DNA of 17,628 nucleotides from an uncultured Treponema sp. (GCA_937923945.1 CALDWC010000038.1:1-17628); one strand, 5' to 3'; shown: positions 1-6,654, numbered from the stretch's first letter. The notes: generated from the letters alone by a model not told the origin. Program-made: numbers and translations.

Positions 1-76
1 TTATTGTTCATCATGCCTTACAGTATACTCATTTATATTTTTTTGTCATGTAAAATGCTAATTAATCAGTGTTTCC
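1..76 (+). repeat. Interspersed palindromic element, degenerate copy cut by window edge
   Basis: The end TTAATCAGTGTTTCC (62-76) is identical to the distal end of the intact element at 13269-13373. The start of the window, TTATTGTTCATC followed by CAGTATACT, resembles the central module of the family (TTATTGTTTCTCAATG then CAGTATAAT) with several changes. I read this as the decayed right part of one element whose left part lies before the window. The 3' end is secure; the central part is inferred. Confidence 0.5.
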
Positions 77-118
77 TTAAGTGCAAGCGAAGAAACCCCG
101 TGTGTCAACATCAAAAAA

Positions 119-210
119 TACAGAGCCTGTAAATAAAAATAGAGACTGTGTATCTGAAAATACAAAGTCTGTAAATAAAAATAGAGACTATGTATCTAAA
201 AATACAAAGT
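119..210. repeat. 21-bp tandem repeat, about 4.4 units
   Basis: Four 21-bp units start at 119, 140, 161 and 182, with a partial fifth at 203. They alternate between a type beginning TACARAG and a type beginning TAGAGACT, so a 42-bp higher-order period is better conserved (few differences between 119-160 and 161-202) than the 21-bp period. Each unit ends in an A-run. The array is AT-rich and non-coding. The 21-bp spacing equals two DNA helical turns, so A-tract phasing and curvature are possible; that is inference. Confidence 0.75.
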
Positions 211-217
211 GCTAAAA

Positions 218-260
218 AATACACTGATTAAACGGCGTCAAGCCTTTAATCAGTGTTTCC
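218..260 (-). repeat. Solo 43-bp end module of the interspersed element
   Basis: On the minus strand this reads as the left 43-bp module of the element family, starting GGAAACACTGATTAAAGG. Here 221-232 and 245-256 form a perfect 12-bp inverted repeat. Inside it GGC/GCC (234-236 with 242-244) extends the stem across a bulged C, leaving a GTCAA loop. The central and distal modules are absent, so this is a miniature or solo form. Confidence 0.75.
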
Positions 261-290
261 GTATGCCTCAAACTATTTTTACCGCATTTC

Positions 291-380
291 CTCCAAATAT
301 TTGCCAAATAATTAAAATTATTTACCAAATATTTTAAAATATTTGCCGAGAAATTTTAAAAATTTACCAAACTTTTGGAG
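291..380. repeat. Second 21-bp tandem array made of near-palindromic units
   Basis: Units begin at 305, 326 and 347 and are each 21 bp, with partial units at 294-304 and 368-380. Each is itself close to palindromic; 326-345 (CAAATATTTT then AAAATATTTG) is a perfect 20-bp palindrome. The whole array is bracketed by CTCCAAA (291-297) and TTTGGAG (374-380), which are inverse complements. It is very AT-rich and non-coding, and its sequence is unrelated to the 119-210 array despite the same period. Confidence 0.75.
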
Positions 381-382
381 GT

Positions 383-510
383 ACTGATTAATTCACCCGA
401 GAATTAAGGGCATCTTTCAAAAATGTTCGGAATCTACCTTATTATACTGAACATTGAGAAACAATTAGGAAACGCCGGTAAACGGCGTCAAGCCTTTAAT
501 CAGCGTTTTC
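383..510 (-). repeat. Interspersed palindromic element, nearly complete copy
   Basis: Read on the minus strand, this copy has the 43-bp end module (468-510, ending TTTACCGG then CGTTTCC), the central module with TTGTTTCTCAATG and the CAGTATAAT box, a hairpin with arms ATGTTCAG/CGGAACAT, and the distal module (GAAAGATGCCC, ending TTAATCAGT at 383). It lacks the optional terminator insert found in the copies at 3991 and 16659. It lies about 100 bp upstream of the gene at 609. Confidence 0.85.
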
Positions 511-567
511 ATACAGTATTAAAATGCTTCTACAAACTTGATTTCCGTGCCGAATCGCCTCATTATC

Positions 568-596
568 TTGACTTTAAATGATATTTTTGCTATTTT
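568..596 (+). promoter_or_regulatory. Putative sigma-70-type promoter for the DbpA-domain gene
   Basis: TTGACT (568-573) and TATTTT (591-596) are separated by 17 bp, and TGC before the -10 gives an extended -10. The expected start point is near 603, only about 6 nt before the ATG at 609, so any leader would be very short and would barely include the AGGA at 600-603. Confidence 0.5.
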
Positions 597-608
597 TATA
601 GGAACAAG

Positions 609-1184
609 ATGATAGGAGACATAAACTTGGAAAATGATTCATTGCTGAACGAAGAAGAATTTACTTCTTTTATTGAAAAAACACTTACCAGAGTAAAAAC
701 AGAAAGTGATATAAACCAATTAAATGCGGATAGAAAACTGTTCCGTCAATTAGTTCCATTCGGAATGCGTTCGTATTTTGCAAGCTACTTAATCCGCAGG
801 ATTATTTCAAAGGGAAAAACGAATGTATCAAATCCGAAGCGCTCCGTGCCGAAAATTTCTTTTTCACCGGAGGTTTCAACAACCCTGTTTTTTAATATCG
901 GGAGAATGCGAAAAGTATATTACCGCGATATTATTTTTTTGATTATGAATAACACCGATGTAAAACGCGAAGACATCGGTGAAATCAACATACACAATAA
1001 TTATTCGTTTGTACAGGTTTCAAACGAAGTTGCGGATAAAATCATTGCGAGTCTGAACGATTTTAATTATCGCGGAAAAAAATTAGTTGTTAATTTAGCG
1101 AATGAAAAGACGGATCGGACGGAACGGTATGAAAGTGTAACCCGCAGTGACGAAGAGGAAGTCGTCGAAAAAACTGCGGATTAG
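609..1184 (+). CDS. Stand-alone DbpA-type RNA-binding domain protein
   Basis: A 191-residue soluble protein. Residues about 91-164 match the DbpA/CsdA RNA-recognition domain found at the C-terminus of DEAD-box helicases: a TTLFFNIGR strand, then the IGEINIHNNYSFVQVSNEVA core (residues 123-142), then RGKKLVVNLA. In helicases this domain binds structured rRNA. No helicase motifs (DEAD, GKT) are present, so this is a solo RNA-binding module preceded by an uncharacterised, mainly helical N-terminal region (residues 1-88) with basic patches. The acidic tail (DEEEVVEKTAD) is probably disordered. The start at 609 is preceded by AGGA (600-603). It likely binds structured RNA; the target is unknown. 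The domain call is firm; the physiological role is not. Confidence 0.8.
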   Translation: MIGDINLENDSLLNEEEFTSFIEKTLTRVKTESDINQLNADRKLFRQLVPFGMRSYFASYLIRRIISKGKTNVSNPKRSVPKISFSPEVSTTLFFNIGRMRKVYYRDIIFLIMNNTDVKREDIGEINIHNNYSFVQVSNEVADKIIASLNDFNYRGKKLVVNLANEKTDRTERYESVTRSDEEEVVEKTAD

Positions 1185-1253
1185 GTTTTTGAAAAATATA
1201 TGTATTCCTTAATTTTTAAGAAGCTTTTTGCAAATAAATTATTTTTTACTCAA

Positions 1254-1282
1254 TTGACTAAATTATTTTAAAATGATATACT
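1254..1282 (+). promoter_or_regulatory. Promoter of the grdE-grdB operon
   Basis: TTGACT (1254-1259) and TATACT (1277-1282) are separated by exactly 17 bp, close to the sigma-70 consensus. The predicted start near 1289 gives a leader of about 32 nt before the ATG at 1321. That is too short for a glycine riboswitch. Confidence 0.75.
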
Positions 1283-1320
1283 ACGAGTGTGGATTTTAAT
1301 TTGACTTGAAGGAGGTCAAA

Positions 1321-2610
1321 ATGAAACTTGAACTAGGTATTGTTCCTATTAACGACATGAAGTTTTCAAGTAAAACTGCCGTTAATGGTAAGTGCCTTGA
1401 GATCAATAAAGATGAACTCATTGCACTCATCAAGGAAGATGCCCTGATTAAAGATGTCGAGTTGCATATTGCAAAGCCGGGCGATAGTATTCGTATTATT
1501 CCGGTTAAAGATGTCTTGGAACCACGGGCTAAAGTTGAAGGTTCAGGCGTTTGTTTCCCCGGTTTCTTTACCGGTGAAGAAGCCCCTGTTGGAGAAGGAA
1601 AGACGGTCGTCTTGCGAGGTGCGGCGGTTGTTACTACGGGAACAATCGTAGCATTCCAGGAAGGAATTATCGATATGTCAGGTCCCGGTGCGGAATATAC
1701 ACCGTTTTCTAAGACGGTAAACCTTGTGGTAAAATGCACGATGGACGAAGACTTGGAAAAGCACTTAAAAGAGAAGTCATATCGTCTTGCAGGATTTAAG
1801 GTTGCCCGTTATTTGGGTGAAGCCGGAAAGTCGGCAAAACCTGCAAGTACCGAAACATACGAAACACTGCCACCGGTAGAACAGGCTGCAAAGTATCCTA
1901 ACCTGCCGAAAGTAGGCTATGTCTATATGTTACAGAGTCAGGGACTTTTGCATGATACTTACTACTACGGCGTTGATGTAAAGCAAATCTTGCCGACTCT
2001 GATGTATCCGACGGAAGCGATGGACGGTGCAATTACCAGCGGAAACTGTGTTTCGGCTTGCGATAAAAACCCGACCTATATCCACCAGAATAGCCCGATT
2101 ATTCACGAGTTGTACGCACGACACGGAAAAGATATTAACTTTATGGGCGTTATTCTGACAAACGAAAACGTTACCCTTGCCGATAAAGAGCGTTCTTCTC
2201 ACTTGGCGTCAAAATTGGCGGCACAGTTGGGCTTGGATGCAGCAATTGTTTCCGAGGAAGGTTTCGGTAACCCGGATGCCGACTTGATTATGAACTGCCG
2301 AAAGTTGGAAGCCCGCGGTATTAAAACCGTATTGGTAACCGACGAATATGCAGGTCAGGACGGTGCAAGCCAATCTTTGGCGGATGCGAACCCTGTTGCC
2401 GATGCCGTTGTTTCAAACGGTAACGCGAACGAAGTGATTACTTTGCCGCCGATGAAAACCGTTATCGGAGACGATAAAAAAGCAAACTTTATCGCAGGCG
2501 GTTGGGAAGGTAGCTTGGCAAAAGACGGATCAATTACTGCAGAGATTCAAGTTATCACAAGTGCAACCAATGAGCTGGGCTTTACTTGCTTAACAGCTCG
2601 CGGTTTATAA
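1321..2610 (+). CDS. grdE: Glycine/sarcosine/betaine reductase protein B, alpha/beta proprotein (GrdE type)
   Basis: A 429-residue proprotein of the substrate-specific protein B of amino-acid reductase. With GrdB it forms the complex that activates glycine (or sarcosine/betaine) and passes a carboxymethyl group to the selenoprotein A. The family is cleaved autocatalytically ahead of a conserved Cys, which becomes the carbonyl (pyruvoyl-like) group that forms a Schiff base with the substrate. Here that site is N242-C243 in SGNCVSACDKNPTYIHQN (Cys codon at 2047). I chose ATG 1321 because GGAGGT (1311-1316) sits at ideal spacing; an upstream in-frame TTG at 1306 overlaps that SD and is rejected. 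Cytoplasmic. It is followed after 9 nt by grdB. Substrate specificity cannot be read from sequence alone; glycine is the usual assignment in treponemes. Confidence 0.93.
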   Translation: MKLELGIVPINDMKFSSKTAVNGKCLEINKDELIALIKEDALIKDVELHIAKPGDSIRIIPVKDVLEPRAKVEGSGVCFPGFFTGEEAPVGEGKTVVLRGAAVVTTGTIVAFQEGIIDMSGPGAEYTPFSKTVNLVVKCTMDEDLEKHLKEKSYRLAGFKVARYLGEAGKSAKPASTETYETLPPVEQAAKYPNLPKVGYVYMLQSQGLLHDTYYYGVDVKQILPTLMYPTEAMDGAITSGNCVSACDKNPTYIHQNSPIIHELYARHGKDINFMGVILTNENVTLADKERSSHLASKLAAQLGLDAAIVSEEGFGNPDADLIMNCRKLEARGIKTVLVTDEYAGQDGASQSLADANPVADAVVSNGNANEVITLPPMKTVIGDDKKANFIAGGWEGSLAKDGSITAEIQVITSATNELGFTCLTARGL

Positions 2611-2622
2611 TGAGGTGGAATG

Positions 2623-3936
2623 ATGAAAAAGATAGTTCATTATATCAATCAGTTCTTTGCCGGCGTTGGCGGTGAAGACCAAGCGGACTACAAGCCGGAA
2701 GTTGTTGACGGCGTTAAAGGTCCGGGCTTAGGTCTTAACACTGCAATTAAAAACGCGCTCAAGGCAAAAGGAATTGAAGCTGAAATTGTAAAAACAATTA
2801 TCTGCGGCGACAACTTTTTCAACGAAAACGAAGAAGAAGCAAGTGCTTTTGTAAAGAAAGTACTTACGGAAGAAAAACCGGATCTCTTTATTTCAGGACC
2901 CGGTTTTAACGCCGGTCGCTACGGTATGGCTTGCGGTGCTACCGCAAAAATTGCAAACGACATGGGAATCCCTGCTGTTACCGGTTTGTATGAAGAAAAC
3001 CCCGGCTACGACTTGTTCAAAGCCACAATGTACACGGTACAGACCAAAAACTCGGCAGTCGGTATGCGTCAAGCACTCCCTGCGATGGCAAAAGTAGCAA
3101 CGGCACTTTTAAGCGGTGAAGAAATTTCGGATATCAGCGAGTATGGCTTAATGCCGCGCGGTGTACGAAAAAATTACTTCGCAAAAGAGCGCGGTGCAAA
3201 ACGAGCGGTTGACATGCTCGTGCGTAAGATAAGCGGTGAAAAGTTCGTTACCGAATATCCGATGCCGATATTTGACCGAGTTGAGCCGCATGCTCCGGTT
3301 GCCGATATTTCAAAGGCAGTCGTTGCTTTGGTTACTTCAGGCGGTGTTGTTGCAAAAGGCAACCCCGACCACATTGAAGCTTCCAGCGCATCAAAGTACG
3401 GCGAGTATTCGTTAAAGGGTATTACCGACCTTAATCCGAGCAATGCGGAAACAGCTCACGGCGGTTACGATGCAACGTATTGTAACGAAGACGCCGACCG
3501 TGTCTTGCCGGTTGATGTTCTGCGCGAATTTGAAAAGCAGGGCAAAATCGGTAAATTGTTTGAAACATGGTATTCAACCGTTGGAAACGGTACAGCAGTT
3601 AAGAGTGCGAAAAAGTTCGCATCTGAAATTGCTCAAAAATTAGTTGCGGGAGGCGTTCAGGCGGTTATCCTGACATCTACGTGAGGTACTTGTACTCGTT
3701 GCGGTGCAACGATGGTCAAAGAAATTGAAAAAGTCCTTCCCGTGGTCCATATCGCGACAGTTGTCCCGATTTCAAAAACGGTAGGTGCAAACCGAATCGT
3801 ACCGGCAGTGGCTATTCCACACCCACTCGGCGATCCGAAAATGTCTAAAGAAGATGAGCTGAACTTACGTCGCAAGCTCGTTGAAAAAGCATTGAAAGCA
3901 CTTGAAACACCGATTTCCGAACAAACGGTTTTTTAA
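2623..3936 (+). CDS. grdB: Glycine reductase protein B gamma subunit, selenoprotein, in-frame UGA read as Sec
   Basis: A 437-residue selenoprotein and partner of GrdE. The reading frame runs through TGA at 3682-3684, which must encode selenocysteine (Sec354). The sequence before it (GVQAVILTST) and after it (GTCTRCGATMVKEIE) is the family hallmark and gives a U-x-x-C-x-x-C motif. The C-terminal part (VVPISKTVGANRIVPAVAIP) continues the same fold, so the part after the TGA is not a separate gene. The N-terminus KKIVHYINQFFAG, SGPGFNAGRYG, TGLYEENPG and FDRVEPHAP are also typical. Two adjacent ATGs exist at 2620 and 2623. The second is preferred because GAGGTGG (2612-2618) is only 1 nt from the first. 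Automated gene calls would truncate this gene at 3684. Translation requires SelA, SelB, SelC and SelD, which are not in the window. Confidence 0.93.
3682..3711 (+). promoter_or_regulatory. Selenocysteine UGA with SECIS-like hairpin
   Basis: Immediately 3' of the UGA (3682-3684), CGTTGC (3697-3702) and GCAACG (3706-3711) form a perfect 6-bp stem closed by the loop GGT (3703-3705). The loop G lies 18 nt after the UGA, within the usual spacing of bacterial SECIS elements bound by SelB. The hairpin is inside the coding sequence, as expected for bacteria. Confidence 0.75.
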
Positions 3937-3950
3937 TTTCTGATTAAAAA

Positions 3951-3979
3951 AAGCTCGAGATTTTTCTCGGGCTTTTTTT
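3951..3979 (+). terminator. Rho-independent terminator of grdE-grdB
   Basis: GCTCGAGA (3953-3960) pairs with TCTCGGGC (3965-3972) around a TTTT loop, followed by seven T (3973-3979). It lies 15 nt after the grdB stop. The A-run ahead of the stem means it could also work on the minus strand. Confidence 0.88.
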
Positions 3980-3990
3980 ACTAAAGGAGA

Positions 3991-4175
3991 CACTGATTAA
4001 TTCAATCGAGAATTAATCAGTGCCCACATTTAAAATCTATTGTTTCGTAAATGTTCAGAATCTACATTATTATACTGAACATTGAGAAACAATGAAGGAG
4101 ATACTTTGCTTTTGCAAAAAACTTTGCTTCGCAAAGTTGCTGTTAAACGGCGTCAAGCCTTTAATCAGCGTTTCC
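3991..4175 (-). repeat. Interspersed palindromic element, copy with terminator insert
   Basis: On the minus strand it starts GGAAACGCTGATTAAAGG (4158-4175), continues to GCCGTTTAACAG, then carries an insert of about 50 bp containing a terminator hairpin, then the central module (ATTGTTTCTCAATG, CAGTATAAT) with hairpin arms ATGTTCAG/CTGAACAT. The distal module has been replaced: 3991-4003 and 4010-4022 form a perfect 13-bp inverted repeat (CACTGATTAATTC/GAATTAATCAGTG) around 6 nt, as if two distal ends faced each other. This element fills most of the 303-bp gene-free gap at 3937-4239. Confidence 0.88.
4116..4138 (-). terminator. Terminator carried inside the repeat element, likely ends hexokinase transcripts
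   Basis: On the minus strand AACTTTGC and GCAAAGTT (4131-4138 and 4120-4127 on the plus strand) form an 8-bp stem around GAA, followed by a T-run (plus-strand A-run 4116-4121). It lies about 100 nt past the hexokinase stop in the right direction. Confidence 0.65.
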
Positions 4176-4218
4176 TAAAGTAATTTATTATTCACAAAGA
4201 GGCTTTTTTAATTTGAGT

Positions 4219-4236
4219 AAACGCTACAGCGTTTCC
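4219..4236. repeat. Short remnant hairpin of element ends
   Basis: AAACGC (4219-4224) and GCGTTT (4229-4234) pair around TACA, and the sequence continues into CC, so both halves resemble element termini. It lies 4 nt beyond the hexokinase stop. There is no T-run on the minus strand, so a terminator role is weak. Confidence 0.4.
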
Positions 4237-4239
4237 TTA

Positions 4240-5532
4240 TTAGAAAAACGCAGTACCCAATGCAACGGCATGATCAATTTCATGCAATTCAAAAAAGATC
4301 CCCCGCTTTTCAGTTAACGTTTCTTGCAAAATGCGGCAAACTTCCTCTTTAATTGCATAACTTTTCGCAAACGTGGTTCCTTCCGCAACAATACAAATCG
4401 GCTTTTCGGGATTCCTCCCCTGCCCTGTTTTTACGGCAACCGCGCTCAAAGCAGCGGCTACAATGCGGGCGACTCGCTTTAAAAAGGCAGCGCCAATTTC
4501 GCGTACAAAATACGTATCATCGGCAGTCGCACCTGCAGTTTGCAGCAAATTCCTCATAGCGTTTTTCGCTTGATTTTCGCCGAGCAAAAATTCGTTAATC
4601 GTTTTTAAGTCAAAATGCTGCTTCTCTAATATTTGTGCAACACCGTCGGTAAAAAGACCTTCGCTACATGCGCATCGCAGTGCTATGGAAATAAGCTCAC
4701 CGAGATATGCTCCGCTGCACATTTTTTCCAGTTTGCACGTACTGCCGTTAAGACTCGCAGCTTGTAGCTCCGCATCAAAATCGGAAGCGGCGATGCGGTT
4801 TGTTTTTGCCGTTTCGCATACCACAATTTGTCCGAGACACTGCTCGGCAGCGGAAAGTTTTGGTATCGGCTCCGATTCGATGTAAGCGATATTAAATCCG
4901 GTACCTAAGATCATCCCGATATATGACGAATAGGTTTTATTGAGCGAAAGCCCCGAAAGCAAGGCGGCGGCGGTATCGTTGATAACAAAAACGTTTTTTA
5001 CCCGTTTCCACCCTCGTTTTTGTAACACGGCAAAGAGGGACGCCCCGACCGGCGTGTGCAAAATTCCCCGCACCTGCACTTCTTTAGACATGCGTAGCAC
5101 ACGGGCATCTTTTTCAGGCGTCATTTCCAACGCGTACGCAAAACAAAAGTGGATTTCAGCCGCTGCGTCTTTTAAGTAATCGATGCTTTCCGCAATGCTT
5201 TCAAAAAACTCATCCTTGGTGAGTTCTCGTTCAACGGCTGGCAGCTTTCCTCTTTGCGCTTTGAGGATTTCCGCCTGTCCCGCTTTAATTTCCACGAGAA
5301 ACGAACGGAAATTGGTGCCGCCCGCGTCAAGCACAATTACTTTTTTGTCTTGCACCTTGTCAACCGTTATCCACGTCGGAAGCATTTCCTGAGTGTGCGG
5401 TGCATCGGAAGATGCCAAACCGGCATATAGATCATACCATAATGCCGTAGCGGTGTGCTCAACCGACGGAGCGGCAGGGTCAAAATTATGCCGCGCAAAA
5501 AAAGCGGCACATTTCGCATCACGCATGTTCAT
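4240..5532 (-). CDS. Hexokinase, eukaryotic-type fold family
   Basis: A 430-residue cytoplasmic sugar kinase that phosphorylates glucose or related hexoses with ATP at the entry to glycolysis. Visible motifs: LDAGGTNFRSFLV (residues 68-80, phosphate 1), HFCFAYAL (128-135, at the usual sugar-contact segment), INDTAAALLSG (184-194, with Asp186 as the expected catalytic base), ILGTGFN (208-214, phosphate 2) and CSGAYLGEL (272-280), typical of the hexokinase_2 domain. The length fits single-domain hexokinases and is longer than ROK glucokinases, which also carry a CxCGxxGC zinc motif absent here. The start at 5532 has no Shine-Dalgarno, but a strong extended -10 promoter ends 8 nt upstream, suggesting a leaderless mRNA; ATG 5526 is an alternative. 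Transcription probably ends at the element-borne terminator near 4116. Confidence 0.88.
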   Translation of the reverse strand: MNMRDAKCAAFFARHNFDPAAPSVEHTATALWYDLYAGLASSDAPHTQEMLPTWITVDKVQDKKVIVLDAGGTNFRSFLVEIKAGQAEILKAQRGKLPAVERELTKDEFFESIAESIDYLKDAAAEIHFCFAYALEMTPEKDARVLRMSKEVQVRGILHTPVGASLFAVLQKRGWKRVKNVFVINDTAAALLSGLSLNKTYSSYIGMILGTGFNIAYIESEPIPKLSAAEQCLGQIVVCETAKTNRIAASDFDAELQAASLNGSTCKLEKMCSGAYLGELISIALRCACSEGLFTDGVAQILEKQHFDLKTINEFLLGENQAKNAMRNLLQTAGATADDTYFVREIGAAFLKRVARIVAAALSAVAVKTGQGRNPEKPICIVAEGTTFAKSYAIKEEVCRILQETLTEKRGIFFELHEIDHAVALGTAFF

Positions 5533-5540
5533 AATGGTTC

Positions 5541-5569
5541 ATTATAGCATAGCATCTCAGCGATGTCTA
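5541..5569 (-). promoter_or_regulatory. Hexokinase promoter, start-codon-proximal
   Basis: On the minus strand TAGACA (plus 5564-5569), a 17-bp spacer and TATAAT (plus 5541-5546) with a preceding TGC form a near-consensus extended -10 promoter. The predicted start point near 5534 is 1-3 nt from the ATG at 5532, which implies a leaderless or almost leaderless transcript. Confidence 0.7.
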
Positions 5570-5576
5570 GCCATAG

Positions 5577-5642
5577 AAAAAGCACGGTTTCAAGGAAACG
5601 CTGTGAAAAGATGTGAACATCTCACCAACGTTTCCCGAACCG
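5577..5642 (-). terminator. Compound hairpin terminator after the metal-binding protein gene
   Basis: Nested stems: CGGTT/AACCG (5585-5589 with 5638-5642), GGAAACG/CGTTTCC (5594-5600 with 5629-5635), and an inner GTGA-AGATG/CATCT-CAC hairpin. The minus strand then reads five T (plus A-run 5577-5581). It lies 18 nt beyond the stop of the gene at 5660. The GGAAACG/CGTTTCC arms match the ends of the interspersed element, suggesting an element remnant reused as a terminator. Confidence 0.65.
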
Positions 5643-5659
5643 ATTTCTCGCGCAACTTT

Positions 5660-6604
5660 TTATCGTAAGCTCGCATATATTTTTTCGAGGTTCGCTTTTT
5701 GACGTTCATAGAGTGAAAGTCCGTCGGCGGCGATTTCAAGCGTGTAAATCACTGCAACGCTCGTGTGCGCATCCCGCGCGAGAGCGTTCGAAACTTGCGG
5801 ACTTGCTTGCTCTTCGCTAAAAATCACTCTTATGTCATTTTCTTTACAGTAGCGAACGAGTTCTTTTAACATCTTCGCTGAAGGTTCTCCTTCGTTAAAT
5901 ACGTCCCGAATGCCTTTTTGTTCAAGACCCAAATCACGACACAAATATGCAAACGCTTCATGCCCAACAATAATCGTTTTCTGTTGCTTTGAAGCAATTT
6001 TTTCACGGTATTCATCGCGAAGCGAAACCAGCGCGGCTGCAAATTTTTCGGCGTTTGCGTCATAGTACGCCGCATTTTCCGGATCAATCGTTTTCAGTGC
6101 CGCAGCCGCATTTTGCGCCATTTTTCCCGCTTCGGTAAGTCCCAGCCAAATATGCGGATCGTATTCACCGTGATGATGTCCTTCATGGCTTGTCTCGTGC
6201 GAATGCGCCTCACCGTGTTCTTCTATCGGTAGCAAATCTATCCCGCGTGAAAGGTCAATGACAGTGTTTTCCGCCAGCACTTTTTTTTCAACCAGCTCTT
6301 CCGCCCAAGTTTCCATTTCCAAACCGTTCACAAAAAGAAGAGAGGCAGTTTTCAAAACCTGCAAATCTTTCGGACGCGGTTCATAGTGGTGCGGCTCCGC
6401 AGTTTCGGGGACAACCGGAACAACGGTTATTTTATCGCCTCCGACAGCACTGACAATTTCACGAATAGCGTTAAAACTTACCGCGACGGTCAGTTTCCCT
6501 GCGGTATCATCTTTTCCGCTCTCGGAAGAAGGCTCCGCCGTACCAAATGCGACAAGCGGAAACAACAAACACAAACTGAATAAAATACAGATACATTTTT
6601 TCAT
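5660..6604 (-). CDS. Zinc/manganese-type ABC transporter substrate-binding protein (ZnuA/TroA family)
   Basis: A 314-residue periplasmic binding protein of cluster A-I that captures a transition metal for an ABC importer. Residues 1-21 form a signal peptide (KK then a hydrophobic core, VAFGTAEP). There is no lipobox cysteine at the cleavage point, so it is probably soluble or anchored by an uncleaved signal. Likely metal ligands by family comparison are His72 (PHHYEP), His151 (DPHIW), His215 (VGHEAFAY) and an acidic residue near Glu290. A His-rich loop at residues 128-146 (seven His) is characteristic of zinc-specific ZnuA rather than Mn/Fe members. GGAG precedes the ATG at good spacing. No permease or ATPase gene is adjacent, so it is an orphan binding protein. 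Zinc preference is inferred from the loop. Confidence 0.88.
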   Translation of the reverse strand: MKKCICILFSLCLLFPLVAFGTAEPSSESGKDDTAGKLTVAVSFNAIREIVSAVGGDKITVVPVVPETAEPHHYEPRPKDLQVLKTASLLFVNGLEMETWAEELVEKKVLAENTVIDLSRGIDLLPIEEHGEAHSHETSHEGHHHGEYDPHIWLGLTEAGKMAQNAAAALKTIDPENAAYYDANAEKFAAALVSLRDEYREKIASKQQKTIIVGHEAFAYLCRDLGLEQKGIRDVFNEGEPSAKMLKELVRYCKENDIRVIFSEEQASPQVSNALARDAHTSVAVIYTLEIAADGLSLYERQKANLEKIYASLR

Positions 6605-6625
6605 TTGAAAAACTCCACTATTAGT

Positions 6626-6654
6626 AGTTTACACAATTTTCAAAAAAAATGCAA
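6626..6654 (-). promoter_or_regulatory. Putative promoter of the metal-binding protein gene
   Basis: On the minus strand TTGCAT (plus 6649-6654), a 17-bp spacer containing a T-run, and TAAACT (plus 6626-6631). The predicted leader is about 15 nt and includes GGAG. The match is moderate. Confidence 0.45.

Noticed and set aside
119..380. CRISPR array
   Set aside because: The units are contiguous 21-bp repeats without unique spacers, and no cas gene is present.
1283..1320. Glycine riboswitch ahead of grdE
   Set aside because: The predicted leader is only about 32 nt, far too short for the known aptamer, and no aptamer-like structure was seen.
3712..3936. Separate short gene starting at ATG 3712
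   Set aside because: It is the C-terminal part of grdB after the selenocysteine UGA; the frame, family alignment and SECIS-like hairpin all connect it to the upstream part.
3952..3990. Element copy starting directly at the grdB terminator
   Set aside because: The GCTCGAGA/TCTCGGGC stem shares no sequence with the element family; the element begins at 3991.
4240..5532. ROK-family glucokinase
   Set aside because: The zinc-binding CxCGxxGC motif of ROK is absent and the spacing of LDAGGTNFR, INDTAA and LGTGFN fits the eukaryotic-type hexokinase family.
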